Assembly: GCA_017552535.1 (NCBI GenBank) | Contig: JAFZPV010000013.1 | Coordinates: 1-51,353 of the forward strand | Direction: 5' to 3' | DNA from: Clostridia bacterium | GTDB taxonomy: Bacteria; Bacillota; Clostridia; Christensenellales; Aristaeellaceae | Length of the DNA: 51,353 bases | Shown here: positions 33,128 through 41,523 of the stretch, piece after piece | Layout: each line of letters opens with the position of its first letter | How positions within the stretch are numbered: the first letter of the stretch is position 1 | Position numbers and translations under genes: made by a program | Notes under the pieces: model-generated | The model's input: only the letters and a program-made list of their open reading frames with translations | What the model was told of the DNA's origin: nothing | The model's database searches: none

Positions 33128-36100
33128 CTACACCGCGCCCGTGTATACGATGTAGCTGAGGTCGCCTTCCGCCATCAGGTGCGGGATGTCGTCGCTCTCG
33201 CCGGCGTTTTTCACGCTGATCACGTCGATGCCAAGGGTGGAGATCGCCTGCGCGGTACCCGTAGTGGCGTACAAGGCGATGCCCAGATCGTAAAACCTCT
33301 TGGCCAGGGAGATGATCTCCTGATAGTCGCTCTCCTCCACGCTGATCAGCACGCCGGGCTTTTTGTGGCTGCGGGGCGACGGCACTTTGAAGCCCGCGGC
33401 AGTGAGGCCCTTGAACAGCGCCTCCGGCATGGTCTTGCCGATGCCCAGCACTTCGCCGGTGGACTTCATTTCCGGTCCCAGGATGGAGTTGGCGTCTGAC
33501 AGCTTTTCAAAGGAGAACACCGGCACCTTCACCGCGTAATAAGGCGGCGTGCGGTACAGCCCCGTGCCGCAGCCCAGGTCCTTGAGTTTCGCGCCAAGCA
33601 TCACCTGCGCGGCGATATCCACCATAGGCACGCGCGTGACCTTGCTGATGTAGGGCACGGTGCGGGAGGCCCTGGGGTTGACCTCGATCACGTACAGCTC
33701 TTCCTGATATATAAGGTACTGTATGTTCACGAGACCTTTCGTGCCAAGCGCGAGCGCAAGTTTTTTGGAGCACTCGCAGATCTTTTCGATGTAGCGGTCG
33801 TCCAGGTTGTAGGGCGGATAGACGGCGATGGAATCTCCGCTGTGCACGCCAGCGCGCTCAATGTGCTCCATGATGCCGGGGATCAGCACGTCGTCTCCGT
33901 CGGAAATCACGTCCACTTCCAGCTCCACGCCGGGCATGTATTTGTCCACCAGCACCGGGTTTTCGATGCCGCCCGCCAGGATGCGGCGCATGTAATCCTC
34001 GGTATGCTCGCGGGAACGGCTGATGGTCATGTTCTGCCCGCCGATCACATAGGAGGGCCTGAGCAGTACGGGATAACCCAGCTCCTGCGCGGCCTGGACC
34101 GCTTCTTCCAGGGTGTTCACGCCCCTTCCGCTGGGACGGCGGATGCCGAAGTTCTCCAGCAGCGCGTCAAAGCGGGCCCTGTCCTCGGCGATGTCGATGC
34201 CTTCCGCGGAAGTGCCCAGGATCGGGATGTTGTTCTCATCCAGGAATTTGGTGAGCTTGATGGCGGTCTGTCCGCCGAATGCCACCACCACGCCTACGGG
34301 TTTTTCCACGCGGATGATGTTCATCACGTCTTCCGGCGTGAGAGGCTCAAAGTACAGGCGGTCCGCCGTGTCGTAATCGGTGGATACGGTCTCCGGGTTG
34401 TTGTTCACGATCACCACGTCGTAGCCCAGTTCCCGCAGCGTCCACACGCAGTGCACGGAAGAATAGTCAAATTCTATGCCCTGACCGATGCGGATCGGGC
34501 CGGAGCCCAGCACCATGATGCAGGGCTTGGAAGAGCGTTTGAAAGAGCGCGAATCGCAGACCGAATCGTAGGTAGAATAGAAATACGGCGTCTCGGCTGC
34601 AAACTCGGCAGCGCAGGTATCCACCATCTTGTATACGGCTTCTGAGTAAGGCAGGTCTTTTCTGCCGGAGAGGCGCGAAAGCGCCTTGTCGGTATAGCCC
34701 AGGCGCTTGCCCCTGAAATAATCCTCGTCGCTCAGGCTGTTTTCGATCTTCTTTTCAAAATCCGCAAGGTTCTTCAGCCTGAAGAGGAACCAGGGGTCGA
34801 TGCGGGTGACGGAAGTCACTTCTTCCACGCTCATGCCGCTCTTCAGGGCTTCAAAGCAGGTGAAGATGCGCACGTCGTCCATATCCGCCAGGCGCTCACG
34901 CACCGGCCTGTCGTCGACAGGCACCTTGTTCAGGGTGTCTGCGCCGATCTCGGCGCCGCGTACGGCTTTCAGAAGGCCCATTTCGAAATTGGGCGCAATG
35001 GCCATCACCTCGCCCGTGGCCTTCATCTGGGTGCCCAGGCGCCTTCTGGCGGTGTTGAACTTATCGAAAGGCCACTTGGGGAACTTGACCACAACGTAGT
35101 CCACGGTGGGTTCGAAGCACGCGCAGGTCTTTCCTGTGATCTCGTTTTTGATCTCGTCCAGCGTATAGCCCAGGGCGATCTGCGTGGTCACCTTGGCGAT
35201 GGGATAGCCCGTCGCCTTGCTGGCCAACGCCGAAGAACGGCTCACGCGGGGATTGACCTCGATGACCGCGTATTTCATGCTGTACGGGTCCAGCGCGAAC
35301 TGGCAGTTGCAGCCGCCCATGATGCCCAGCGCGTTTATGATGTTCAGGGCCGCGGAGCGCAGCATCTGGTATTCCTTATTGGAAAGGGTAAGCGCCGGGG
35401 CCACCACGATGCTGTCGCCGGTGTGCACGCCCACGGGGTCCACGTTTTCCATGCTGCACACGGCGATCACGTTGCCGATGCCGTCCCGCATGACTTCGAA
35501 CTCGATCTCTTTCCAGCCGGCGATGTATTTTTCCACCAGGATCTGGTTGATTGGCGAAGCGTCCAGGCCGCTTTGCGCCGCCTGGCGCATTTCTTCAGGC
35601 GTGTAGGCAACGCCGCCGCCCGTGCCGCCCAGCGTGAAGGCAGGCCGGATGATGACCGGGTAGCCGATCTCGGAAGCGATCCTGAGAGCTGTGTCCACGT
35701 CCTCGGCGATATCCGAGGGGATCACGGGCTCGCCGATGGACAGCATGGTGTCCTTGAACATCTGCCGGTCTTCGGCTTTGTCTATGGCCTCGGCGTTGGT
35801 GCCGATCAGCTTTACGCCGTGGGCTTCCAGAAAGCCTTCGCGGCTTAGCTGCATGGCGAGGGTCAGGCCGGTCTGGCCGCCCAGGCCCGCCAGCATGCTG
35901 TCCGGCTTTTCCTTGATGATGATCCGCTTGACTGTCTCCGCCGTGAGGGGTTCAAGATATATCTCGTCCGCCAGGGCCTTGTCCGTCATGATGGTGGCGG
36001 GGTTGGAATTGACAAGCACCACGTTGACGCCTGCCTTTTTGAGCACGCGGCAGGCCTGGGCGCCGGCATAGTCGAATTCCGCCGCCTGGCCGATCACGAT

Positions 36101-36151
36101 GGGGCCGGAGCCGATCATCAAAACCTTTTTGATATCTTTATTCAGCGGCAA
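33128..36151 (-). CDS. carB: Carbamoyl-phosphate synthase large subunit, ended by an amber codon
   Basis: Makes carbamoyl phosphate from ammonia (supplied by CarA), bicarbonate and two ATP for arginine and pyrimidine synthesis. 1007 residues: two homologous ATP-grasp halves (KKVLMIGSGPIVIGQAAEFDY near the start, and MVLGSGPIRIGQGIEFDYS near residue 545) with metal-binding VIEVNPR in each. The C-terminal MGS domain begins about residue 930 but is cut by a TAG at 33128-33130 after SYIVYTGAV. Intact homologues are about 1060 residues, and the missing 51 codons follow in frame. The catalytic halves are complete. The start overlaps the carA end by 14 bases. Confidence 0.93.
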   Translation of the reverse strand: MPLNKDIKKVLMIGSGPIVIGQAAEFDYAGAQACRVLKKAGVNVVLVNSNPATIMTDKALADEIYLEPLTAETVKRIIIKEKPDSMLAGLGGQTGLTLAMQLSREGFLEAHGVKLIGTNAEAIDKAEDRQMFKDTMLSIGEPVIPSDIAEDVDTALRIASEIGYPVIIRPAFTLGGTGGGVAYTPEEMRQAAQSGLDASPINQILVEKYIAGWKEIEFEVMRDGIGNVIAVCSMENVDPVGVHTGDSIVVAPALTLSNKEYQMLRSAALNIINALGIMGGCNCQFALDPYSMKYAVIEVNPRVSRSSALASKATGYPIAKVTTQIALGYTLDEIKNEITGKTCACFEPTVDYVVVKFPKWPFDKFNTARRRLGTQMKATGEVMAIAPNFEMGLLKAVRGAEIGADTLNKVPVDDRPVRERLADMDDVRIFTCFEALKSGMSVEEVTSVTRIDPWFLFRLKNLADFEKKIENSLSDEDYFRGKRLGYTDKALSRLSGRKDLPYSEAVYKMVDTCAAEFAAETPYFYSTYDSVCDSRSFKRSSKPCIMVLGSGPIRIGQGIEFDYSSVHCVWTLRELGYDVVIVNNNPETVSTDYDTADRLYFEPLTPEDVMNIIRVEKPVGVVVAFGGQTAIKLTKFLDENNIPILGTSAEGIDIAEDRARFDALLENFGIRRPSGRGVNTLEEAVQAAQELGYPVLLRPSYVIGGQNMTISRSREHTEDYMRRILAGGIENPVLVDKYMPGVELEVDVISDGDDVLIPGIMEHIERAGVHSGDSIAVYPPYNLDDRYIEKICECSKKLALALGTKGLVNIQYLIYQEELYVIEVNPRASRTVPYISKVTRVPMVDIAAQVMLGAKLKDLGCGTGLYRTPPYYAVKVPVFSFEKLSDANSILGPEMKSTGEVLGIGKTMPEALFKGLTAAGFKVPSPRSHKKPGVLISVEESDYQEIISLAKRFYDLGIALYATTGTAQAISTLGIDVISVKNAGESDDIPHLMAEGDLSYIVYTGAV

Positions 36152-37211
36152 AGCTCTTCCCTCCCATCATGCGCGCAAAGCGGTCGAACAGCGCCGACGT
36201 ATCGCGGGGCCCAGCGCAGGCTTCCGGATGGAACTGTACGCTGAAAGCGCAGTATTCCGGGTAGTCGATGCCTTCACAGGTCTGATCGTTGGCGTTCACG
36301 TATCGCAGCTGTCCTGCCGCGATGCCGTTCACATCCACGGCGTAGCCGTGATTCTGGCTGGTGATATAGGTATGTCCGGTCCTCAGGTCCGTTACAGGCT
36401 GGTTTCCGCCGCGGTGGCCGTATTTGAGTTTTATGGTCTTACCGCCCGTCGCCAGCGCCATCATCTGATGGCCCAGGCACAGGCCGAATACGGGCACCCT
36501 GCCCATGAGCTTTCTGATCTCGGCGATACAGGCGGTATTCTCCGCCGGATCTCCGGGGCCGTTTGACAGCATCACGCCGTCCGGAGAAGCGGAAAGGATC
36601 TCTTCCGCAGTCGTTTCAGGCGGCACCACGGTGACTTCGCAGCCCCTCTGGCAGAGTTCGCGTATGATGCCCTGTTTGGTGCCGTAGTCCACCAGCGTGA
36701 CGAAGTATTTCTTTTCGCCCAGCGCCGGGAATACGCTCACTTTTTCCGCCGAGGCGCGTCGCACGGCGTCCTTTACGCGGTAGGAAACGATATCGTCCAG
36801 GGACGAGGGCACCTGGTCCGCGATCAGTGCGTTCATCACGCCCTTGTCCCGGATGTGCTGGGTGATAGCGCGGGTATCCACGCCATATATGCCGGGAACG
36901 CCCTGCTTTTTCAGGAATTCATCGATATCATACTGGCTGCGGAAGTTGCTGGGCGTGCGGCACCACTCGCGCACCACGTAGCCTTTCACCAGGCAGCGGC
37001 CCTCGAAGTCGTCTTCGATGATGCCGTAATTGCCGATGAGCGGGAAGGTCTGCATGACGATCTGCCCGTAGTAGCTGGGATCGGTGAGGGTCTCGATATA
37101 TCCAACCACACCGGTGTTGAACACCAGTTCGCCCAGTCCGTTCTTGTCGGCGCCGAAGCCTTCCCCCTCGTATACGCTGCCGTCCGCAAGGATCAGATAG
37201 CGTTTTGCCAT
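36138..37211 (-). CDS. carA: Carbamoyl-phosphate synthase small subunit
   Basis: The glutaminase subunit, which supplies ammonia to CarB. 357 residues: CPSase small-chain domain (YLILADGSVYEGEGFG, GVVGYIETLTDPSY) and class I amidotransferase domain with nucleophile C245 (FGLCLGHQ) and the pair H328/E330 (QFHPEA). The ATG at 37211 has GAGGTG 5 bases upstream; a longer frame to 37274 is not supported. It lies between argF and carB in the arginine operon, so this copy serves arginine supply and is likely arginine-regulated. Confidence 0.96.
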   Translation of the reverse strand: MAKRYLILADGSVYEGEGFGADKNGLGELVFNTGVVGYIETLTDPSYYGQIVMQTFPLIGNYGIIEDDFEGRCLVKGYVVREWCRTPSNFRSQYDIDEFLKKQGVPGIYGVDTRAITQHIRDKGVMNALIADQVPSSLDDIVSYRVKDAVRRASAEKVSVFPALGEKKYFVTLVDYGTKQGIIRELCQRGCEVTVVPPETTAEEILSASPDGVMLSNGPGDPAENTACIAEIRKLMGRVPVFGLCLGHQMMALATGGKTIKLKYGHRGGNQPVTDLRTGHTYITSQNHGYAVDVNGIAAGQLRYVNANDQTCEGIDYPEYCAFSVQFHPEACAGPRDTSALFDRFARMMGGKSFAAE

Positions 37212-37239
37212 ATGCTCACCTCTAGTGAAAGAATCGGTT

Positions 37240-38253
37240 TTATGCCTGGATCGCTGCCTGCAGCCCTTCGGCAAGCGTTGCGGCCATGACCGCCTTGATG
37301 GTATGCATGCGGTTTTCCGCTTCGTCGAAAACGATGGAGCTTTCGCCCTCGAACACTTCGTTTTCGACCTCCATGCAGGTCAGGCCGAATTTTTGGTAGA
37401 TGTCCAGCCCGATGCCGGTCTCCAGGTCGTGAAACGCCGGCAGGCAGTGCATGAAACGGCACTGCACGCCCGCTATGGCCATGATCTCACGCGTCACCCG
37501 GTAGGGCTCAAGGTCGTTTATGCGCGTCTTCCATACGCTTTCGTCCTCCCCCATAGACACCCACACGTCTGTATAGATCACGTGCGCCCCCTGAACGGCG
37601 GCAGAAGGATCGGTCTCAAAGCACAGATGCGCGCCGGAAACGGCGGCGATCGCTTCACATTTCGCGATCAGATCTTTGGGCGGAAAGTACTTTTGGGGCG
37701 CGCAGGCCGTAAAGTCCATGCCGAGCTTTGCGCAGCCGATCATGAGCGAGGACGCCATATTATAGCGCGCGTCGCCCATGAATACAAGCTTTTTCCCGCG
37801 CACAGAGCCAAAATGTTCCCGCACGGTGAGCATGTCCGCCAGCACCTGGGTGGGATGGTATTCGTTGGTGAGGCCGTTCCACACCGGCACCCCGGAATAC
37901 TTCGCCAGCGCCTCCACGCGCTCCTGGCCGTAGCCCCGGTATTCGATGCCGTCGAACATGCGTCCCAGAACCCGTGCAGTATCGGCAATGGATTCCTTCT
38001 TGCCGATCTGAGATGCGGAAGGATCGAGATAGACCGGGTGCATGCCCAGGTCCGCCGCCGCAACCTCGAAAGCGCAGCGCGTTCGGGTGGAGGTCTTTTC
38101 AAAGATCAGCGCCACGTTTTTGCCTTCGCATACGCGGTGCGGTATGCCGGCCTTCTTCTGGGCTTTGAGCGCCGCGGCCAGGTCCAGCAGGTATTCGATC
38201 TCCTCAGCTGAATAGTCCAGCAGGGTCAGAAAGCTTCCGTTTTTAAGCGTCAT
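37240..38253 (-). CDS. argF: Ornithine carbamoyltransferase
   Basis: Joins carbamoyl phosphate and ornithine to give citrulline. 337 residues with the carbamoyl-phosphate motif FEKTSTRTRC, the HPTQ segment, the domain linker MGDARYNMASSLM, and the ornithine-binding FMHCLPAFHD. The start overlaps the argB stop by 11 bases. OTC assignment over aspartate carbamoyltransferase rests on HCLP and on operon position. Confidence 0.96.
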   Translation of the reverse strand: MTLKNGSFLTLLDYSAEEIEYLLDLAAALKAQKKAGIPHRVCEGKNVALIFEKTSTRTRCAFEVAAADLGMHPVYLDPSASQIGKKESIADTARVLGRMFDGIEYRGYGQERVEALAKYSGVPVWNGLTNEYHPTQVLADMLTVREHFGSVRGKKLVFMGDARYNMASSLMIGCAKLGMDFTACAPQKYFPPKDLIAKCEAIAAVSGAHLCFETDPSAAVQGAHVIYTDVWVSMGEDESVWKTRINDLEPYRVTREIMAIAGVQCRFMHCLPAFHDLETGIGLDIYQKFGLTCMEVENEVFEGESSIVFDEAENRMHTIKAVMAATLAEGLQAAIQA

Positions 38254-39127
38254 AGGTATATCCGTCTCCTTTTACCATCGTTCCGGCGCCTTCGTCGGTC
38301 AAGAGTTCCATGAGCACCGCGTGAGGCACGCGCCCGTCCATGATGACAACCTGCTTTACGCCCTCGTTGATCGCCCGTATGCAGCAGTCCACCTTGGGTA
38401 TCATTCCGCCGGAGATGACGCCCGAGCGCTGCAGGTCTGCGATCTGGGATATGGTGACCTCCGGGATCAGCGTGGAAGGGTCGTCCCTGTTCAGCAGGAT
38501 GCCGGCGATGTCCGTCATCAGGATCATGCGCTCGGCGCCCAGCGCCCCCGCGATGCGGGCAGCGGCGGTGTCGCCGTTGATGTTGAATATGTTGCCCCGG
38601 CTGTCGCAGCCCACGGTGGAGATCACCGGGATATAGCCGTTTTGCAAAAGATCATTGACGGGCTGGATGTTGATGCGGGTGATGCAGCCCACGTAGCCCA
38701 GCTGCTCGTCCTGAAAATCCGCCTCGATCAGTCGCCCGTCCATGCCCGAAATGCCGATGGCTCTGCCTCCCTTCATTTCAAGCAGGTTTACCAGCGTTTT
38801 GTTCACTTTGCCCGCCAAAACCATCTGCACCACGTCCGCGGTCTCCTTGTCCGTCACGCGCAGGCCGTTCACAAACCGCGGCTGCATGCCCAGGCGGTTC
38901 ATCAGCTCGCTGATGTCCGGCCCGCCGCCGTGAACGAGCACCACGTGCACGCCTATCAGCCACAGAAGCACGATGTCTTCCATCACCTGCTGCTTCAGGT
39001 TTTCGTTCACCATGGCGTTTCCGCCGTATTTGACCACCACGATCTTGCCCGTGTAGCGCTTTATGTAGGGAAGCGCCTGGGTGAGCACCTCGGCGCGCTG
39101 GGCGTTTGACAATAAAGTGCTCATCAT
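38243..39127 (-). CDS. argB: Acetylglutamate kinase
   Basis: Phosphorylates N-acetylglutamate in the second arginine step. About 294 residues: VVKYGGNAM (ATP-binding Lys), VLVHGGGPDI (glycine loop), the NAG-binding segment around GLRVTDKETADVVQMVLAGKVNK, and the late GMIPKVDCCIRAI. The N-terminal helix (residues 1-25) before the core is the extension typical of arginine-inhibited hexameric enzymes, so feedback control by arginine is likely. The true start may be the second ATG at 39124. Confidence 0.96.
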   Translation of the reverse strand: MMSTLLSNAQRAEVLTQALPYIKRYTGKIVVVKYGGNAMVNENLKQQVMEDIVLLWLIGVHVVLVHGGGPDISELMNRLGMQPRFVNGLRVTDKETADVVQMVLAGKVNKTLVNLLEMKGGRAIGISGMDGRLIEADFQDEQLGYVGCITRINIQPVNDLLQNGYIPVISTVGCDSRGNIFNINGDTAAARIAGALGAERMILMTDIAGILLNRDDPSTLIPEVTISQIADLQRSGVISGGMIPKVDCCIRAINEGVKQVVIMDGRVPHAVLMELLTDEGAGTMVKGDGYTYDA

Positions 39128-39134
39128 TCTTTCC

Positions 39135-40349
39135 TCAGGTGCGGTAATCGCCGTTGATCTTGACGTATTCGTATGTGAGGTCGCAGCCCCAGGCCGTGGA
39201 GGATGCCTCCCCCATGTTCAGGCCGATCAGGATCTCGATCTCGTGTTCGCTCAGGATGCGCTTGGCCTTGTCCTCGTCAAAGTCCACGCCAGCGCCCCCG
39301 CGGCACACTTCGATACTGCCCGCGCGGCTTTGGAAGGAAACGTCTATCTTTTCCACGTCCACGTCCGCGCCGCTGTAGCCGATGGCGCACAGTACGCGGC
39401 CCCAGTTGGCGTCCGCGCCGAACATAGCGGCCTTGAGTAAGCTAGAGCAGATCACGCTCTTGGCCACGGTGCGGGCAGCTGAAAGATCCTTCGCGCCGGA
39501 CACCTTGCATTCCAGAAGCTTCGTGGCGCCTTCGCCGTCGGAAGCGATCATGCGGCACAGCGCAACGGTGACGGTGTTTAGCGCCTTCATGAAAGTATCA
39601 AAATCTTCGCCCTCTTTGTCGACGCATGGATTCCCGGCCTGGCCGTTTGCCATCACCACCACCATGTCGTTGGTGGAGGTGTCTCCGTCCACGCTCACCA
39701 TATTGAAGGTGCCCTTTACGTCGCCGGACAGCGCCTTTTGGAGCATATCCGGTGCGATCGCCGCGTCCGTGGTGATGAACACCAGCATGGTGGCCATGTT
39801 AGGATGGATCATGCCGCTGCCTTTGGCGATGCCTCCCATGCGGCATGTCTTTCCGCCCAGATCGAACTCCACAGCCGCTTCCTTGCGCACGGTGTCGGTG
39901 GTCATTATGCCTTCCGCCGCCCGGTCGCTGCCGTCTTCGCTCAGGGAGGCGATGAGCTCGTCCATGCCGTTTTGGATAGGCAAAAGGCTCATAGGCTGGC
40001 CGATCACGCCGGTGGAGGCCACCACCACGTCATCGGGCCGTATATTCAGCTTTTGAGCTGCCAGCAGGCTCATGCCCTCGGCGATCTCGATGCCGTTTGC
40101 GTTGCAGGTGTTTGCGTTGCCGCTGTTGCAGATCACGGCCTGGGCGTATCCGTCGGCAAGGTGCATTTTGTTTACCTTGAGGGGCGCGCCTTTTACCAGA
40201 TTGGTGGTATACACCGCTGCGCAGCTGGCGCGGGAAGAAGATACAATGAGCGCAAGGTCGCGCTTGGAACGGTTTTTGCGGATGCCGCAGTGGATGCCCC
40301 CGGCGGTAAAGCCTTTTGCCGCGCACACGCCGCCCGAAATCTGTTTCAT
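39135..40349 (-). CDS. argJ: Glutamate N-acetyltransferase / ornithine acetyltransferase
   Basis: Moves acetyl from acetylornithine to glutamate, recycling the acetyl group. 404 residues. The self-cleavage site at the conserved ATML is present (HPNMATML, A186-T187), giving alpha and beta chains. GIMTTDT and AKGSGMIHPN are also clear. AAAGGAG 8 bases before the ATG at 40349 fixes the start; the longer frame to 40394 is not needed. With argJ present, argE is not required. argD, argG and argH must lie elsewhere. Confidence 0.96.
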   Translation of the reverse strand: MKQISGGVCAAKGFTAGGIHCGIRKNRSKRDLALIVSSSRASCAAVYTTNLVKGAPLKVNKMHLADGYAQAVICNSGNANTCNANGIEIAEGMSLLAAQKLNIRPDDVVVASTGVIGQPMSLLPIQNGMDELIASLSEDGSDRAAEGIMTTDTVRKEAAVEFDLGGKTCRMGGIAKGSGMIHPNMATMLVFITTDAAIAPDMLQKALSGDVKGTFNMVSVDGDTSTNDMVVVMANGQAGNPCVDKEGEDFDTFMKALNTVTVALCRMIASDGEGATKLLECKVSGAKDLSAARTVAKSVICSSLLKAAMFGADANWGRVLCAIGYSGADVDVEKIDVSFQSRAGSIEVCRGGAGVDFDEDKAKRILSEHEIEILIGLNMGEASSTAWGCDLTYEYVKINGDYRT

Positions 40350-40362
40350 ACGTTTTCTCCTT

Positions 40363-41277
40363 TTAGTCTGTAACAAGGCCCAGGCTTTCTTCAAGGCCGA
40401 GTATAAGGTTCATATTCTGTATCGCCGCGCCGGAGGCGCCTTTGCCAAGATTGTCGAAGCGGGCGGAAAGGATCAGGCGCTCGCCGCTTCCAAACACACT
40501 CACGGTCATATCGTCGCGCCCTGCCATCGCGGAAGCGGACAGAAAGCCTTCTTCGCTTTCATCCGCGCGGAACCGGATCAGGCCGCTTCGGTAATACTCA
40601 CGGTACGCGTCCTCCGCATCCATTTTCCGGATGCCCGTAACGGGCACCGTGACCTCCATGCCCGCGTAATACGGAGCGACCACCGGGCAGAAGACGGGTG
40701 CGTTTTGAAGGCCGCACAGAAGCTTCATTTCGGGAAGGTGCTTGTGGTTCTGGTTCAGGCCGTACATGCGCGGCGCGTTCAGGAGCGGGTCTTTGTTTTC
40801 GTCCTCGTACTGGGCGATCATCTTTTTGCCGCCGCCGGAATAGCCTGTGAGGGAAAAACAGCTGAGAAAAGCGTCCGGTGCGATCAGGCCTGCCTGCACC
40901 AGCGGCGCGACGAGGGCGATAAAGCCGCTGGCGTGGCAGCCTGGATTGGCCACGCGTTTGGAGGACATGATCTTCTTACTTTGCCCTTTCAGTTCAGGAA
41001 GACCGTATACCCATCCTTTGCTTACCCTGTGAGCGGTGGAGGTGTCTATCACCGCGGTCAATGGGTTTTCGACGAGGAGAGCGCTTTCCCGCGCCGCGTC
41101 ATCCGGCAGGCAGAGAAAAGCCACATCCGCTGAATTGAGCGCGTCTTTGCGTGCCCCGGGGTCCTTGCGCCTGTTTTCGTCCAGGCGTATCAGTTCGATA
41201 TCCTTTCTTTCCTCCAGGCGGCTCACGATGCGCAGCCCCGTGGTGCCAGACCCGCCGTCCACAAAAACCTTATGCAT
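40363..41277 (-). CDS. argC: N-acetyl-gamma-glutamyl-phosphate reductase, type 2
   Basis: NADPH-dependent reduction of acetylglutamyl phosphate. 304 residues, the shorter type-2 form: GGSGTTGLRI (Rossmann loop), VIDTSTAHRV, catalytic Cys in NPGCHASGF, and SGGGKKMIAQYE in the catalytic domain. It heads the operon and is the nearest gene to the ARG-box promoter. The ribosome binding site is weak (GGTGA). Confidence 0.95.
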   Translation of the reverse strand: MHKVFVDGGSGTTGLRIVSRLEERKDIELIRLDENRRKDPGARKDALNSADVAFLCLPDDAARESALLVENPLTAVIDTSTAHRVSKGWVYGLPELKGQSKKIMSSKRVANPGCHASGFIALVAPLVQAGLIAPDAFLSCFSLTGYSGGGKKMIAQYEDENKDPLLNAPRMYGLNQNHKHLPEMKLLCGLQNAPVFCPVVAPYYAGMEVTVPVTGIRKMDAEDAYREYYRSGLIRFRADESEEGFLSASAMAGRDDMTVSVFGSGERLILSARFDNLGKGASGAAIQNMNLILGLEESLGLVTD

Positions 41278-41293
41278 TTCTTATTCACCGTTA

Positions 41294-41307
41294 TGTATAT
41301 TTATGCA
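41294..41307. promoter_or_regulatory. ARG box 1
   Basis: TGTATATTTATGCA matches the ArgR/AhrC half-operator TGAATWWWWATTCA at 12 of 14 bases. It lies just after the -10 box, over the likely transcription start of the argC operon. Confidence 0.65.
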
Positions 41308-41311
41308 CGTA

Positions 41312-41340
41312 ATCATACCATATATCAGTTTGTAAGTCAA
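41312..41340 (-). promoter_or_regulatory. Promoter of the argCJBF-carAB-dapF operon
   Basis: On the - strand TTGACT (41335-41340), a 17-base spacer and TATGAT (41312-41317) preceded by TGG. It is bracketed by ARG boxes on both sides. Confidence 0.8.
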
Positions 41341-41345
41341 TTCTT

Positions 41346-41359
41346 GTAATATTTATTCA
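41346..41359. promoter_or_regulatory. ARG box 2
   Basis: GTAATATTTATTCA matches the ARG-box consensus at 12 of 14 bases. Its centre is 52 bases from that of box 1, about five helical turns, which suits a hexameric ArgR spanning the promoter. Confidence 0.6.
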
Positions 41360-41448
41360 TTGTTAAACATGAAAGCGTATCGTTTTGAGCTGAAGATGTT
41401 CAACAGCCCAAAAGATGATCAAAAAAGAAACAGTTTGATAAATTTCCT

Positions 41449-41478
41449 CTGTTCAAACCGTGAAGAACGTGTTATAAT
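41449..41478 (+). promoter_or_regulatory. Promoter with the shared CTGTTCAAA box
   Basis: CTGTTCAAA (41449-41457), 11 bases, then GTGTTATAAT with a perfect TATAAT at 41473-41478. Geometry is identical to the dac1 and dac2 promoters. Confidence 0.7.
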
Positions 41479-41523
41479 ATATCTGTCAGGTTTGATCTGT
41501 ATCCAATTAAAGGAGGAGAGCGC

